Part shown: positions 25,933-36,054 of the stretch, one piece after another
Numbering within the stretch: position 1 is the stretch's first letter
How the letters are laid out: each line of letters starts with the position of its first letter
DNA from: an uncultured Eubacteriales bacterium
GTDB taxonomy: Bacteria > Bacillota > Clostridia > Lachnospirales > Cellulosilyticaceae
Assembly: GCA_900551325.1 (NCBI GenBank)
Contig: URVM01000002.1
Location: 376,202 to 440,201 of the forward strand
DNA length: 64,000 nt
Direction: 5' to 3'
Notes under the pieces: generated by a model
What the model was told of the DNA's origin: nothing
Databases searched by the model: none
The model's input: only the letters and a program-made list of their open reading frames with translations
Position numbers and translations under genes: made by a program

Positions 25933-26601
25933 TTACTGACCTGCTCCGGTACCACCGCTAGCCGCAGCACCGCCACCTGTTCCTGTGCTTTCTGCATTAC
26001 CGCTGTTTTCTGGGTTATTTGGGCTACCATCTCCACCATTGTCATAAGTTGGAGCATTCTCACCTGTTGTCCCTGTACCTGCTTGTTTTTCTTTATTTGC
26101 TTCACCTACTGTACCTTTATCATCTGTTGTTGTAGTAGGATCACCATTGCCATAGTTATTGGCACTTACTTCATCATTAAAGTATTGTTTAAAACCTTGA
26201 TCTGCCATAGCTATAAATTCTTCAGATGTTTGAGTTGCTCCTGTTACAATATCAACAGCCATAGGATTTTGAACAGCAATTAAGTTTTGGCGAAGAGCTT
26301 CCATAGCTTCTTTACCACTTACACCTGTCTTTTCCTTCATACTTGAGTTATACTCATCATCATCTGATTTTTTGGCACCTGCATCGTCTACATAGTCAAA
26401 GTATACTTCTGTTAAAGTATCTCCTGAAAATGTAAGTCGCATATGTGGGAACCAACCATATTGATCTGACTCTCCTTCAAGTTCTACAACTTGACCATCT
26501 TGGGCATTTTGTACTTTTTCTTCATCTTTTGAACCACAACCTGTAAGCATCACAGATAAGCTCATTCCAACTAGCATGAGCATCATCATAAATTTCTTCA
26601 T
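25933..26601 (-). CDS. FMN-binding-domain lipoprotein with Gly/Thr-rich C-terminal tail
   Basis: 222 residues. Signal peptide with lipobox MLTGC (Cys22). Residues 35-145 look like an FMN-binding domain: GWFPHMRLTFSGDTLTEVYFDYVD and the flavinylation motif DIVTGAT (117-123), where ApbE-type enzymes attach FMN to the threonine. The last 75 residues are a low-complexity Gly/Thr/Asn tail, probably a flexible spacer. Such proteins carry electrons outside the membrane, as PplA does in Listeria extracellular electron transfer. No ApbE or NADH dehydrogenase gene is in the window, so the role is inferred. Confidence 0.8.
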   Translation of the reverse strand: MKKFMMMLMLVGMSLSVMLTGCGSKDEEKVQNAQDGQVVELEGESDQYGWFPHMRLTFSGDTLTEVYFDYVDDAGAKKSDDDEYNSSMKEKTGVSGKEAMEALRQNLIAVQNPMAVDIVTGATQTSEEFIAMADQGFKQYFNDEVSANNYGNGDPTTTTDDKGTVGEANKEKQAGTGTTGENAPTYDNGGDGSPNNPENSGNAESTGTGGGAAASGGTGAGQ

Positions 26602-26715
26602 TTTTGTAGCCTCCTTTGAAAAGTAAATTAAAATAAGTAAGTTCTATAAAGCCTATTGTTCCACAAAAAGACCACATTATGCATATTTTGGTAAACCATT
26701 TCAATTTATTTGTAT

Positions 26716-26758
26716 TTAAAAAGCCACCACCACTGTACCCCCGTAAAGTGATGATGGC
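26716..26758 (-). terminator. Intrinsic terminator of the pyr operon
   Basis: 12-bp stem with G-U pairs, 26758-26747 (GCCATCATCACT) and 26734-26723 (AGTGGTGGTGGC), then TTTTT on the minus strand. About 40 bp after the pyrD stop. Confidence 0.88.
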
Positions 26759-26796
26759 AAAACCCTATTATTATTTATCCCTTTATTCTTTTTTAT

Positions 26797-27711
26797 CTAT
26801 TCTCTAAAAGCATCTCTAAGTTCTTGTAAGTTTTTAAATCCGTATTTGTTCATATATGCTATAAACTCATTTTTAATATCTACTGGTGCTGTTGGATTAA
26901 TAAGTGCTGCTGTTCCAATAGATACTGCATCTGCCCCTGCTAATATAAACTCTGCTACATCTTCCCCTGTCATAATGCCACCAAGTCCTATAATTGGTAC
27001 ATTAACAGCTCGTCTTACTTGATAAACCATACGTACAGCTACTGGTTTAATAGCTGGTCCAGAAAAGCCCCCCATTTTATTGGCTACTACTGGACGCATA
27101 CGATGTACATCTATTTTCATACCAAGTAATGTATTAATAAGAGAAATGGCATCTGCACCTTCCGCTTCTACAGCTTTTGCAATTTCTGTAATATCTGTTA
27201 CATTTGGAGAAAGTTTAATGATAAGAGGTTTTTTAGATACACGTTTCACTTCCCTTACTACACTAGCTGCTGCGTCACATTGAACCCCAAAGCCAATGCC
27301 GCCTTTTTTCACGTTTGGACAAGAAATATTTACTTCTAGTGCATCTACATCTGTTTCACTTAATCTTTCTACTACATCACAGTAATCTTCAATACTACGT
27401 CCTGCTACATTGGCAATTACCTTTGTACCAAATTGTTTAGCATAAGGAAGTTCGTGTTCTATAAAGTAGTCTACCCCTGGATTTTGAAGACCTACTGCAT
27501 TAATCATACCCCCGTATGTCTCTGCAATACGAGGTGTTGGGTTCCCTTCCCATGGGATACTAGCAACACCTTTTGTAATCATAGCTCCTAGTTCACTTAA
27601 ATCGTAAAACTCCCCGCTTTCGTGAGGTGAAAATGTACCTGAAGCTGTTGTAATTGGATTATCTAATACAAGACCTCCACCAAGGTTTACGCTTAAATCT
27701 AATTTGCTCAT
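26797..27711 (-). CDS. pyrD: Dihydroorotate dehydrogenase B catalytic subunit
   Basis: About 304 residues. ATG at 27711 overlaps the pyrK stop (TAATG) and is preferred; an in-frame ATG at 27717 is possible. Class 1B features: ITTASGTFSPH, NAVGLQNPG, the catalytic cysteine in LEVNISCPNVKKGG, IIKLSPNV, and phosphate-binding IIGLGGIMTGED. Oxidises dihydroorotate to orotate with FMN, passing electrons to PyrK and NAD. Last gene of the operon. PyrE is not here. Confidence 0.96.
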   Translation of the reverse strand: MSKLDLSVNLGGGLVLDNPITTASGTFSPHESGEFYDLSELGAMITKGVASIPWEGNPTPRIAETYGGMINAVGLQNPGVDYFIEHELPYAKQFGTKVIANVAGRSIEDYCDVVERLSETDVDALEVNISCPNVKKGGIGFGVQCDAAASVVREVKRVSKKPLIIKLSPNVTDITEIAKAVEAEGADAISLINTLLGMKIDVHRMRPVVANKMGGFSGPAIKPVAVRMVYQVRRAVNVPIIGLGGIMTGEDVAEFILAGADAVSIGTAALINPTAPVDIKNEFIAYMNKYGFKNLQELRDAFRE

Positions 27712-28472
27712 TACCATACTACCTCGCTTCCTAAAAAGACAGGTCCGTCTTTACAAACTTTCTTTTGAATATAACCTACTTCATGAGCAGCTTTTGTTTT
27801 GCATACACAGCCTACGCATGCACCATATCCACATCCCATACGTTCCTCTAGAGAAACTTGTACAGGTCTTTCTTTACTTTCACACCAACTAGCAAGTGCT
27901 CTAAGCATTGGTTTTGGTCCACAACTATAGTAATAATCTCCAAGGATACCTTCAGCTTCCATAAGCTCTACTACGTTTCCTTTAAATCCATATGCACCAC
28001 TGTCTGTTGCTACATATACTTTTACACCAAGTTCTTCTAAACGTTCTACTAGAAATGGTGCTTCTCTAAACCCAATAACTGCTATCTTTTCTCCTTCTAA
28101 ATGCTTAGCAAGTTCTACAAGTGGTGGCACCCCTATGCCTCCACCTACTAGAACATGTACCTTTGCTTTAGCTGGTGTATAACCATTTCCAAGGGCTGTT
28201 GTAAGCTTAATGTCATCTCCAACATTGTAGCTTGAAAACTCCTGTGTTCCTTTACCTACTACACCGTATACAAGAGTTAAAGTATCTTCTCCAATTTCAC
28301 AGATACTTATAGGTCTTGGAAGAAGCATACTTTCTGATTTTGTATAGAGATTTACAAATTGGCCAGGAGCTGCACTCTTTGCAGCTTCCTGTTGTAAAAT
28401 AACCATTTTGTACACATCTTTTTGGATTTCTTCATTTGATAAAACTTTTCCAAGTACAACCTTTTTACTCAT
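27711..28472 (-). CDS. pyrK: Dihydroorotate dehydrogenase B electron-transfer subunit
   Basis: 253 residues. FAD domain with LLPRPISIC, NAD domain with LVGGGIGVPPLVELAKHL, and the [2Fe-2S] cysteines ERMGCGYGACVGCVCKT plus a fourth in KKVCKDGPVF. It links PyrD to NAD. Overlaps carB by 8 bp and pyrD at its stop. Confidence 0.96.
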   Translation of the reverse strand: MSKKVVLGKVLSNEEIQKDVYKMVILQQEAAKSAAPGQFVNLYTKSESMLLPRPISICEIGEDTLTLVYGVVGKGTQEFSSYNVGDDIKLTTALGNGYTPAKAKVHVLVGGGIGVPPLVELAKHLEGEKIAVIGFREAPFLVERLEELGVKVYVATDSGAYGFKGNVVELMEAEGILGDYYYSCGPKPMLRALASWCESKERPVQVSLEERMGCGYGACVGCVCKTKAAHEVGYIQKKVCKDGPVFLGSEVVW

Positions 28473-31400
28473 CTCTTTTATCCCCCATATTGAAGATACC
28501 TGTTTGCTCGATTGTTAAGTCTCTTGCTGCAATATCTGCCATAGCGCGTAGTGTATCGAGTGATGTAACTACTTGTACAGAAGCTTCTATAGCTTGGCGA
28601 CGAATCTTAAATCCATCACGTGTTGCATCATTCCCTTTAGTTGGCGTGTTTACTACTAAGTCGATTTCACCGCTTCTAATAAGGTTGATGATTTCATCTT
28701 TACCTTCTGAAAGTTTAGCTACTTCTCTAACTTCAATATTGTTTTCTCTAAGTTTTTTAGCTGTACCTTCTGTTGCGATGAAGTTATAGCCAAGTTCGTT
28801 AAAGCGTTTTGCAATAGTTACAAACTCGTCTTGATCGTATTTTTGAATGGTAGCAAAGATTGTACCCTGTTTATTTGGTAGTTTCTTACCTGCTGCAATA
28901 AATCCTTTGTAAAGAGCTTCTTCAATAGTACTTCCAATACCTAGTACTTCACCTGTTGATTTCATTTCTGGTCCAAGGCTTACTTCTACTCTTGGAAGCT
29001 TCTCTGTTGAGAATACTGGTACTTTTACTGCATAGAAGTTTTCTGGCTCTGGATAAAGGTCTGTACCATATCCTAAGTCTGTTAATTTATCTCCTAACAT
29101 ACAGCGTGTTGCAAGGTCGATAATTGGTACACCTGTAACTTTTGAGATATATGGTACTGTACGACTTGAACGTGGGTTAACTTCGATGATGTAAAGGTCA
29201 TTTTTGTATTCAATGTACTGAATGTTGATCATACCAAGTACTTCAAGCTCTCTCGCAAGTAAGCGTGTACATGTAATAATCTTTTCTTTAATCTCTTCAC
29301 AGATGTTTACACTTGGATAGAGTGTTGTACTATCTCCTGAGTGAATACCTGCTCTTTCTAAGTGTTCCATAATACCTGGGATTAAAATGTTTTCTCCGTC
29401 GCAGATAGCATCTACTTCGATTTCACGTCCCATTAAGTATCTATCAATAAGTACTGGATTTTCTGGGTCACGATCAAAGGCATTTACTAGGTATTTTGAA
29501 AGTTGAGCTTCTTCATAAGTAATTTCCATACCTTGACCACCAAGTACGTATGATGGACGTACAAGTACTGGATATTCAAGTTCTCTAGCTACTTGTAAAC
29601 CTTCTTCTACTGACCAGATAGCTTTTCCTTTTGGACGTTTGATATGAAGTTTTTCTAACACTTCATCAAATTTCTCACGGTCTTCAGCAGCGTCTACTTG
29701 TTTTGGTTGTGTACCAAGTACTGGAATACCCATTTTGTCACAGAACTTAGCAAGTTTAATAGCTGTTTGACCACCGAACTGAAGGATAACACCCATTGGT
29801 TTTTCTTTCATAATGATGTGGTATACATCTTCATCTGTAAGTGGTTCAAAGTAAAGTTTATCTGAAGTATTAAAGTCTGTACTTACTGTTTCAGGGTTGT
29901 TATTTACAATGATTGTTTCGATTCCGCGACGTTTAAGAGCTTGAACAGCATGTACTGAACAGTAGTCAAACTCAATCCCTTGACCGATACGGATTGGACC
30001 TGAACCCATAACCATAACTTTTTCACGATCTGATACAACAACTTCATCGATTTCATCATATGTTGAGTAGTAGTATGGTGACTCAGCTTCAAACTCTCCA
30101 CCACATGTATCTACCATCTTGTAGACTGGCATGATATTCCATTTCATACGAAGTTCACGAATATCATCTTCTGTTACACCGATAAATTCTGCAATTGCTT
30201 TATCTGCAAAGCCACGACGTTTAAGTTTACGAAGGTATTTTGGTGTTAAGTCTTCGTATTCCATTTCTTTTAATTTCTCTTCTTGATCTACAATCCATTT
30301 GAAACGTTTTACGAAGAAGATGTCCATACCTGTAATCTTACATACTTGTTCTTCTCTATAGTGCATACGAAGCATAGCAGCAAGAGCAAAGATTCTTTCA
30401 TCATCTGCTGTAATAACACGCTCTTTAAGCTCATCTAGTGTACATGCTTCAAGTTTTTTATGTTCAAAGCTAAATTGACCGATTTCAAGTGAGCGAAGTC
30501 CTTTAAGGAAAGCACTTTCAAAGTTGTTTCCGATAGCCATAATCTCACCTGTTGCCATCATCTTTGTACCAAGTGTACGTTTTGCTGTATAGAACTTGTC
30601 AAATGGCCATTTTGGAATTTTAACTACGCAGTAGTCAAGTGTTGGCTCGAAGCAAGCGTAAGTTTTACCTGTTACTGCATTTTTGATTTCATCAAGTCCG
30701 TATCCAAGTGCAATCTTAGCTGATACTCTTGCGATTGGATAACCTGTAGCTTTTGAAGCAAGTGCTGAAGAACGGCTTACACGAGGATTGATCTCAATGA
30801 TTGCATATTCAAAACTATCTGGGTGAAGTGCAATTTGTACGTTACAACCTCCACGAATATCGCAAGCTGAGATAATGTCAAGTGAAGCACGACGAAGCAT
30901 TTGGTATTCTCTATCTGAAAGTGTTTGAGATGGTGCAACTACTATACTATCTCCTGTATGGATTCCAACTGGGTCAATGTTTTCCATATTACATACTGTA
31001 ATGGTTGTACCATACTGGTCACGCATTACCTCGTATTCAATCTCTTTCCAACCTTTAATACACTTTTCAATAAGTACTTGGTTTACACGTGATAAGTGAA
31101 TACCACTTGCTGCGATTTCACGAAGTTCACTTTCTGTTTCTACGATACCACCACCAGTACCACCTAGTGTATAAGCTGGTCTAACAACTACTGGGTAGCC
31201 AATCTTCTTAGCAAATGCCACTGCATCTTCTACTGTTTCAACAATTTCACTTTCAATAACAGGCTGATTAATGCGATCCATTAAGTTCCTAAAGAGCTCA
31301 CGGTCTTCTCCCTCTTTAATCGCAGAGATTTGTGTACCGATTACGCGTACATTGTATTTGTCTAAAATCCCTTTATCATGAAGTTCTACTGCAAGGTTTA

Positions 31401-31686
31401 AACCTGTTTGACCACCTACACCTGCAAGAAGGCTATCTGGTCTTTCTTTTGCAATGATTTTTTCAAGCATTTCTACATTTAGTGGCTCTATGTAAATTTT
31501 ATCTGCAATTTCTCTGTCCGTCATAATTGTAGCTGGGTTAGAGTTTACAAGGACAACTTCAATACCTTCTTCACGAATCGCTTGACAAGCTTGTGTTCCT
31601 GAATAGTCAAACTCTGCTGCTTGCCCGATTACGATTGGGCCTGATCCGATTACTAATACTTTTTTAATACTTAAGTCTCTTGGCAT
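28465..31686 (-). CDS. carB: Carbamoyl-phosphate synthase large subunit
   Basis: 1073 residues, full length. Two ATP-grasp synthetase halves, each with a GSGPI(V/R)IGQ start (residues 13 and 559 region), the YTLGGTGGGI and SYVLGGQGMEI loops, and a C-terminal MGS-like allosteric domain ending in the UMP/ornithine site region. Makes carbamoyl phosphate with CarA. Start overlaps the carA stop by one base, with AAGGAGG upstream. Within a pyr operon it serves pyrimidine synthesis, possibly also arginine. Confidence 0.97.
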   Translation of the reverse strand: MPRDLSIKKVLVIGSGPIVIGQAAEFDYSGTQACQAIREEGIEVVLVNSNPATIMTDREIADKIYIEPLNVEMLEKIIAKERPDSLLAGVGGQTGLNLAVELHDKGILDKYNVRVIGTQISAIKEGEDRELFRNLMDRINQPVIESEIVETVEDAVAFAKKIGYPVVVRPAYTLGGTGGGIVETESELREIAASGIHLSRVNQVLIEKCIKGWKEIEYEVMRDQYGTTITVCNMENIDPVGIHTGDSIVVAPSQTLSDREYQMLRRASLDIISACDIRGGCNVQIALHPDSFEYAIIEINPRVSRSSALASKATGYPIARVSAKIALGYGLDEIKNAVTGKTYACFEPTLDYCVVKIPKWPFDKFYTAKRTLGTKMMATGEIMAIGNNFESAFLKGLRSLEIGQFSFEHKKLEACTLDELKERVITADDERIFALAAMLRMHYREEQVCKITGMDIFFVKRFKWIVDQEEKLKEMEYEDLTPKYLRKLKRRGFADKAIAEFIGVTEDDIRELRMKWNIMPVYKMVDTCGGEFEAESPYYYSTYDEIDEVVVSDREKVMVMGSGPIRIGQGIEFDYCSVHAVQALKRRGIETIIVNNNPETVSTDFNTSDKLYFEPLTDEDVYHIIMKEKPMGVILQFGGQTAIKLAKFCDKMGIPVLGTQPKQVDAAEDREKFDEVLEKLHIKRPKGKAIWSVEEGLQVARELEYPVLVRPSYVLGGQGMEITYEEAQLSKYLVNAFDRDPENPVLIDRYLMGREIEVDAICDGENILIPGIMEHLERAGIHSGDSTTLYPSVNICEEIKEKIITCTRLLARELEVLGMINIQYIEYKNDLYIIEVNPRSSRTVPYISKVTGVPIIDLATRCMLGDKLTDLGYGTDLYPEPENFYAVKVPVFSTEKLPRVEVSLGPEMKSTGEVLGIGSTIEEALYKGFIAAGKKLPNKQGTIFATIQKYDQDEFVTIAKRFNELGYNFIATEGTAKKLRENNIEVREVAKLSEGKDEIINLIRSGEIDLVVNTPTKGNDATRDGFKIRRQAIEASVQVVTSLDTLRAMADIAARDLTIEQTGIFNMGDKRDE

Positions 31687-32747
31687 TATAGTTTTCCTCC
31701 TTGCATTACTTTAATAAATTCGTCAAATATATGTGCTGTATCTGTTGGTCCTGGACATGCTTCAGGATGGAATTGAACACTGTATATATCTAAATCTTTA
31801 AAGTACATACCTTCTACTGTGTTGTCATTTAAGTTTGTATGTGTCACTACTGCACCTTCTGGAAGTGTGCTTACATAGTAGTTATGATTTTGTGATGTAA
31901 TGTATACACGGTTTGATACATGATCTTTTACTGGGTGGTTACAGCCATGGTGACCGAATTTAAGCTTAGATGTATCTCCACCTAATGCTAGTGATAAAAG
32001 TTGGTGTCCAAGACAGATTGCTGTAATTGGTTTTTTACCTACAAGTTCTTTTACCATATTTACAACAGTTGGTACATCTTTTGGATCGGCTGGTCCATTT
32101 GATAAGAAGACACCATCTGGATTTACACCGAGTACTTCTTCCGCTGTAGCATTGTATGGGAATACTGTAAGCTTACAACCTCTTTGACTAAATGAGCGTA
32201 CGATATTTTGTTTCATACCACAGTCAATCATAGCTACATGTATGCCTTCACCATCTACTGTGTAAACTTCTTTTGTTGTTACTTCTGGTACAGCATTTTG
32301 ATTATTGAAGCTCTCAATTTTAAGTTTGATTTGACTTGGAGTAAGTTCTCTTACTGCAATGATGGCACGCATTGTTCCATGGTTTCTAAGTACTTTTGTA
32401 AGTGCTCTTGTATCAATGCCTTCAAGACCAATAATTTTTTGTTCTTTTAAATAACCATCTAGTGTAAGTTCACATCTAAAGTTATTTGGAAAATCACATT
32501 TTTCTCTTACAATGAAAGCACGTACATGTGCTTTTTGTGATTCCATATCTTGAAGGTTTACCCCGTAGTTTCCTACAAGTGGGTAAGTCATAACAACCAT
32601 TTGACCATAGTATGATGGGTCTGTAAGAATTTCTTGATATCCTGTCATTCCTGTATTGAATACTACTTCACCAATTGTTTCTTTAAGGTATCCGAAGGCT
32701 TTTCCTTCGAATACCATTCCATTTTCTAGTATTAATTGTGCTTTCAT
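31686..32747 (-). CDS. carA: Carbamoyl-phosphate synthase small subunit
   Basis: 353 residues. N-terminal domain (ENGMVFEGKAFG, FNTGMTGYQEILTDPSY) and class I amidotransferase domain with nucleophile Cys in ITAICLGHQLLSLALGG and His/Glu in VQFHPEACPGP. Supplies ammonia to CarB. Starts one base after the pyrF stop, with AAGGAG inside the end of pyrF. Confidence 0.97.
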   Translation of the reverse strand: MKAQLILENGMVFEGKAFGYLKETIGEVVFNTGMTGYQEILTDPSYYGQMVVMTYPLVGNYGVNLQDMESQKAHVRAFIVREKCDFPNNFRCELTLDGYLKEQKIIGLEGIDTRALTKVLRNHGTMRAIIAVRELTPSQIKLKIESFNNQNAVPEVTTKEVYTVDGEGIHVAMIDCGMKQNIVRSFSQRGCKLTVFPYNATAEEVLGVNPDGVFLSNGPADPKDVPTVVNMVKELVGKKPITAICLGHQLLSLALGGDTSKLKFGHHGCNHPVKDHVSNRVYITSQNHNYYVSTLPEGAVVTHTNLNDNTVEGMYFKDLDIYSVQFHPEACPGPTDTAHIFDEFIKVMQGGKL

Positions 32748-32748
32748 C

Positions 32749-33663
32749 TTAAGCCATCACTCCTTGTAAGTCGTTTCTCATTGCAATTACAGCTTTTCTA
32801 GAAGCTTTTGCAAAGTCTTTTTCGTCTACTTCTTTATCATTTTGGTAAGCTGCTATAATGCCTCTTGAAGAGTTTACAATACTTCCTAAACCATCTTGGT
32901 CAAAGAACCCTTTAAGATTCTCAGCTGTTCCACCTTGTGCACCATAACCTGGTACAAGGAAGAATGTATGTGGCATACGCGCACGAAGCTCAGCCCCTTG
33001 CTCTTTATGTGTAGCACCAACTACTGCGCCTACACGGCTATAGCCCATAGTACCCATACTAAGTTCTCCCCATTTACTTACAAGGTCAGCAGTTTTATCA
33101 TAAACTGGCATTCCATCTACGATTAAATCTTGGATTTCACTACTACTTGGGTTACTTGTTTTTACAAGGATAAATAATCCTTTATCTTGTTTGTTACATG
33201 CATTAATGAATGGTTCGATACCGTCATAACCCATGTAAGGATTAAGTGTTACTGCATCTTCTTGCCATAAGTCAAAGTGTTCACCTTCTACTTCAACACC
33301 TGCAATATGTCCTGCGTAAGCTGCTGCTGTAGATGCAATATCACCTCTTTTAATATCTCCGATTACGATTAAGCCTTTGCTTTTTGCATATTCACAAGTT
33401 TCCATATAAGCACGAAGTCCTTCTAGCCCATATTGTTCATACATAGCAATTTGAGGTTTTACAGATGGGATAAGGTCATATACTTCGTCAATAATCATTT
33501 TGTTAAACTTAATAAACATTTCAGCTACTGCTTTTGGAGTTTTTCCAAAACGCTCTAACATCTCTTGTTTAATGAAGTTTGGAATCATACTATATGTTGG
33601 ATCAAGTCCTACTACTGTTGGGTTTTCTACTAATTTAATTTTGGTGATTAATTTATCGATCAT
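32749..33663 (-). CDS. pyrF: Orotidine 5'-phosphate decarboxylase, class 2 (long form)
   Basis: 304 residues, longer than the 230-residue form found in Bacillus. Catalytic Lys-Asp array in VIGDIKRGDIASTAAAYA, VNSSRGIIAAY near the C-terminus for phosphate binding, and FLVPGYGAQGG. Forms UMP. 33 bp after pyrC. Confidence 0.95.
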   Translation of the reverse strand: MIDKLITKIKLVENPTVVGLDPTYSMIPNFIKQEMLERFGKTPKAVAEMFIKFNKMIIDEVYDLIPSVKPQIAMYEQYGLEGLRAYMETCEYAKSKGLIVIGDIKRGDIASTAAAYAGHIAGVEVEGEHFDLWQEDAVTLNPYMGYDGIEPFINACNKQDKGLFILVKTSNPSSSEIQDLIVDGMPVYDKTADLVSKWGELSMGTMGYSRVGAVVGATHKEQGAELRARMPHTFFLVPGYGAQGGTAENLKGFFDQDGLGSIVNSSRGIIAAYQNDKEVDEKDFAKASRKAVIAMRNDLQGVMA

Positions 33664-33696
33664 GGTTTATCTCCTTTTATTTACTGGAATTTTTAT

Positions 33697-34986
33697 TTAT
33701 TTTTCGAATACGATCTTGCCATCTACAAGAGTCATTTGTACATCGCCGTATACTTCCATACCATCAAATGGCGTATTCTTACCTTTTGAAACAAATGTTT
33801 CTTTATTAATGGTATATGGTGTATCTACTTCTATGATTGTAATGTCTGCTGGTGCACCTACTTCTATACGTCCAGCTGGGCTATTAATAATTTTTGCTGG
33901 GTTATAACTCATCTTTTCTAAGAGTTCTTGTATTGTAAGAATACCTGTTTTTACAAGGTATGTATAACTAAGAGCAAAACTTGTTTCTAGTCCTACTATA
34001 CCAAATGGTGCTTTTTCAAATTCTACATTTTTTTCGTCATAGTGATGTGGTGCATGGTCTGTAGCAATAACATCAATAATTCCTGATTTAAGTGCCATTT
34101 TCATAGCTTCTACATCTTCACTTGTACGAAGTGGAGGACTCATTTTCTTGTTTGTATCATAATCACCTAAAATGCTGTCATCTAATATAAAGTAGTGAGG
34201 TGCGGTTTCTGCTGTTAAGTTTTTCATTCCCCATACTTTTTTACCCATTTCAATCAGGTCAATGCTGCCTTTTGTACTCATATGTGAAAGATGAAGGTGT
34301 GCCCCTGTTGTACGTGCAAGTATGATATCACGGGCTACAATAACTTCTTCTGCGTCACGTCCAATGCCCTTAATCCCAAAGATTTGTGCATTTATTCCTG
34401 CATTCATAGCACCTCCAGATAAGGCGCGGTCTTCTGTATGAGAGAAGATTGGAAGATTAAAAGGTTTAGCATAGCTCATTCCCTTTTTCATAAGACCTGC
34501 ATCTGCTACTGTCTTACCATCTTCACTAATGGCACAGATGCCATGTTCTTTCATCTTGCCAATGTTTGAAAGTTCTTCACCTTCTAATCCTTTTGTAATG
34601 GAACCTACTGGAAGTACCTTTACACCATTTGCTCGTCTTGCCATTGTGTTGATGTATTCAACAACACATTCATTATCTATAACTGGATTTGTGTTTGGCA
34701 TACAGCACATAGTTGTTACGCCACCTTTTGCTGCTGCCTTACATCCTGACTCAATAGTTTCTTTATGTTCAAAGCCTGGTTCTCTTAAGTGAACATGAAG
34801 GTCGATAAGTCCTGGTACTACTAATTTACCACTTGCATCAATGATTTTTACATCTTGCTCTTCTAATACTTTCTCATCTATCTGCCCGATGGCACCAATG
34901 ACACCATCTTCAATGAGTACATCTGTTATTTCTTCCATTTTAGTACTAGGGTTAACAACTAATCCGCCTCTTATAATTGTTTTCAT
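33697..34986 (-). CDS. pyrC: Dihydroorotase
   Basis: 429 residues, class I dihydroorotase. Zinc ligands in DLHVHLREPGFEHKET, PIFSHTED, HLHLSHMSTKGS and VIATDHAPHH. Closes carbamoyl aspartate to dihydroorotate. Starts 2 bp after the pyrB stop, with AAAGGAGAGG upstream. Confidence 0.96.
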   Translation of the reverse strand: MKTIIRGGLVVNPSTKMEEITDVLIEDGVIGAIGQIDEKVLEEQDVKIIDASGKLVVPGLIDLHVHLREPGFEHKETIESGCKAAAKGGVTTMCCMPNTNPVIDNECVVEYINTMARRANGVKVLPVGSITKGLEGEELSNIGKMKEHGICAISEDGKTVADAGLMKKGMSYAKPFNLPIFSHTEDRALSGGAMNAGINAQIFGIKGIGRDAEEVIVARDIILARTTGAHLHLSHMSTKGSIDLIEMGKKVWGMKNLTAETAPHYFILDDSILGDYDTNKKMSPPLRTSEDVEAMKMALKSGIIDVIATDHAPHHYDEKNVEFEKAPFGIVGLETSFALSYTYLVKTGILTIQELLEKMSYNPAKIINSPAGRIEVGAPADITIIEVDTPYTINKETFVSKGKNTPFDGMEVYGDVQMTLVDGKIVFEK

Positions 34987-34988
34987 AC

Positions 34989-35912
34989 TTATCTTCCTCT
35001 CCTTTCATTAAGTAGGGCTAAAATCGCCATACGTACAGCTACACCATTTTGTACTTGTTCATCTATTACACTTACACCACTATCAATAAGTTCTGGCATA
35101 AGTTCTACCCCACGATTTACTGGTGCTGGATGCATTAAGATAGCATCTTGCTGAGCTAGGCTAAAGAGTTCTTCATCTAATCCGTATATTTGGCTATATT
35201 CACGAATATTAGGGAAGAGACCGCCTTTTTGTCTTTCTAATTGAATACGAAGGCCCATCACTACATCAGCATTTTTTACTGCACCTTTAATGTCATGTGT
35301 TACTCTAGCCCCTAGAGCTTCCATAGTGCTAGATGCTAGTGTGCCACAGCCTGCAAGTGTTACATTTGCTCCTAACTTCTTTAGTCCAAAAACGTTTGAT
35401 CTTGCTACACGACTATGGGCAATGTCTCCTACTATTGTTACATTTAAATCTTTAAAACTTCCTTTTTTGTCAAGCATTGTGTAAAAGTCTAAAAGTGCTT
35501 GTGTCGGGTGTTCGTTTGCACCATCTCCTGCATTAATAACAGAAGCTTTTACGTTTTTACTTAGTAAATGGCTTGCTCCACTTAAACTATGGCGCATAAC
35601 CATAAAGTCGATTCCCATTTGATCAAGGGTTACCCCTGTATCTACTAAAGTTTCGCCTTTTTGAACACTACTTGTAGCTATACCTAAATCAGTTACCATT
35701 GCTCCTTGATAAAGGCCAGCCATATTAAAGGATACTTTTGTTCTTGTGCTGTTTTCATAGAATAAAGTAATCATGCTACGCCCTTTTAATGTATCTTCTC
35801 TCAGCTCACTGTTTACAATCTTCTTCTTCATCTCGCCTGCAAGTTCTAAGATACTCATGATTTCACTTACTTCTAAATCTCTAATTCCAAGCAAATCTTT
35901 ACTTTTTAACAT
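34989..35912 (-). CDS. pyrB: Aspartate carbamoyltransferase catalytic subunit
   Basis: About 307 residues from the ATG at 35912 (AGGAGG upstream); the frame continues upstream into the terminator of the leader, which is not coding. Carbamoyl-phosphate site FYENSTRTKVSF, MRHSLSGASH, NAGDGANEHPTQALLD, LMHPAPVNRGVE. No pyrI regulatory subunit follows, as in Bacillus. First structural gene behind a PyrR-type leader. Confidence 0.96.
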   Translation of the reverse strand: MLKSKDLLGIRDLEVSEIMSILELAGEMKKKIVNSELREDTLKGRSMITLFYENSTRTKVSFNMAGLYQGAMVTDLGIATSSVQKGETLVDTGVTLDQMGIDFMVMRHSLSGASHLLSKNVKASVINAGDGANEHPTQALLDFYTMLDKKGSFKDLNVTIVGDIAHSRVARSNVFGLKKLGANVTLAGCGTLASSTMEALGARVTHDIKGAVKNADVVMGLRIQLERQKGGLFPNIREYSQIYGLDEELFSLAQQDAILMHPAPVNRGVELMPELIDSGVSVIDEQVQNGVAVRMAILALLNERRGR

Positions 35913-35941
35913 TTTGTATCCTCCTCTATGTCTTAAAAAAT

Positions 35942-35983
35942 AAAAAGGCAATAAAAAGACCTAAGTCTTTTCATTGCCTTTAA
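35942..35983 (-). terminator. Attenuator terminator before pyrB
   Basis: Minus-strand hairpin AAAGGCAATGAAAAGAC (35981-35965) with GTCTTTTTATTGCCTTT (35960-35944), one internal mismatch, followed by TTATTTTTT. It lies just before the pyrB ribosome binding site, so transcription stops unless the 5' arm is paired elsewhere. Confidence 0.88.
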
Positions 35984-36054
35984 GCTTCAAAAAAGTAATT
36001 GGGAAATGAGACTACACAACTACTTAATAAAATCTCATTAAATTAAATAGTTAT

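Noticed and set aside
25893..26105. Minus-strand 70-residue open frame rich in Gln, Val and Met
   Set aside because: Shifted frame of the low-complexity tail of the FMN-binding lipoprotein and the decamer array.
28436..28789. Plus-strand 117-residue open frame
   Set aside because: Lies wholly opposite carB and pyrK, which have full-length, motif-complete products.
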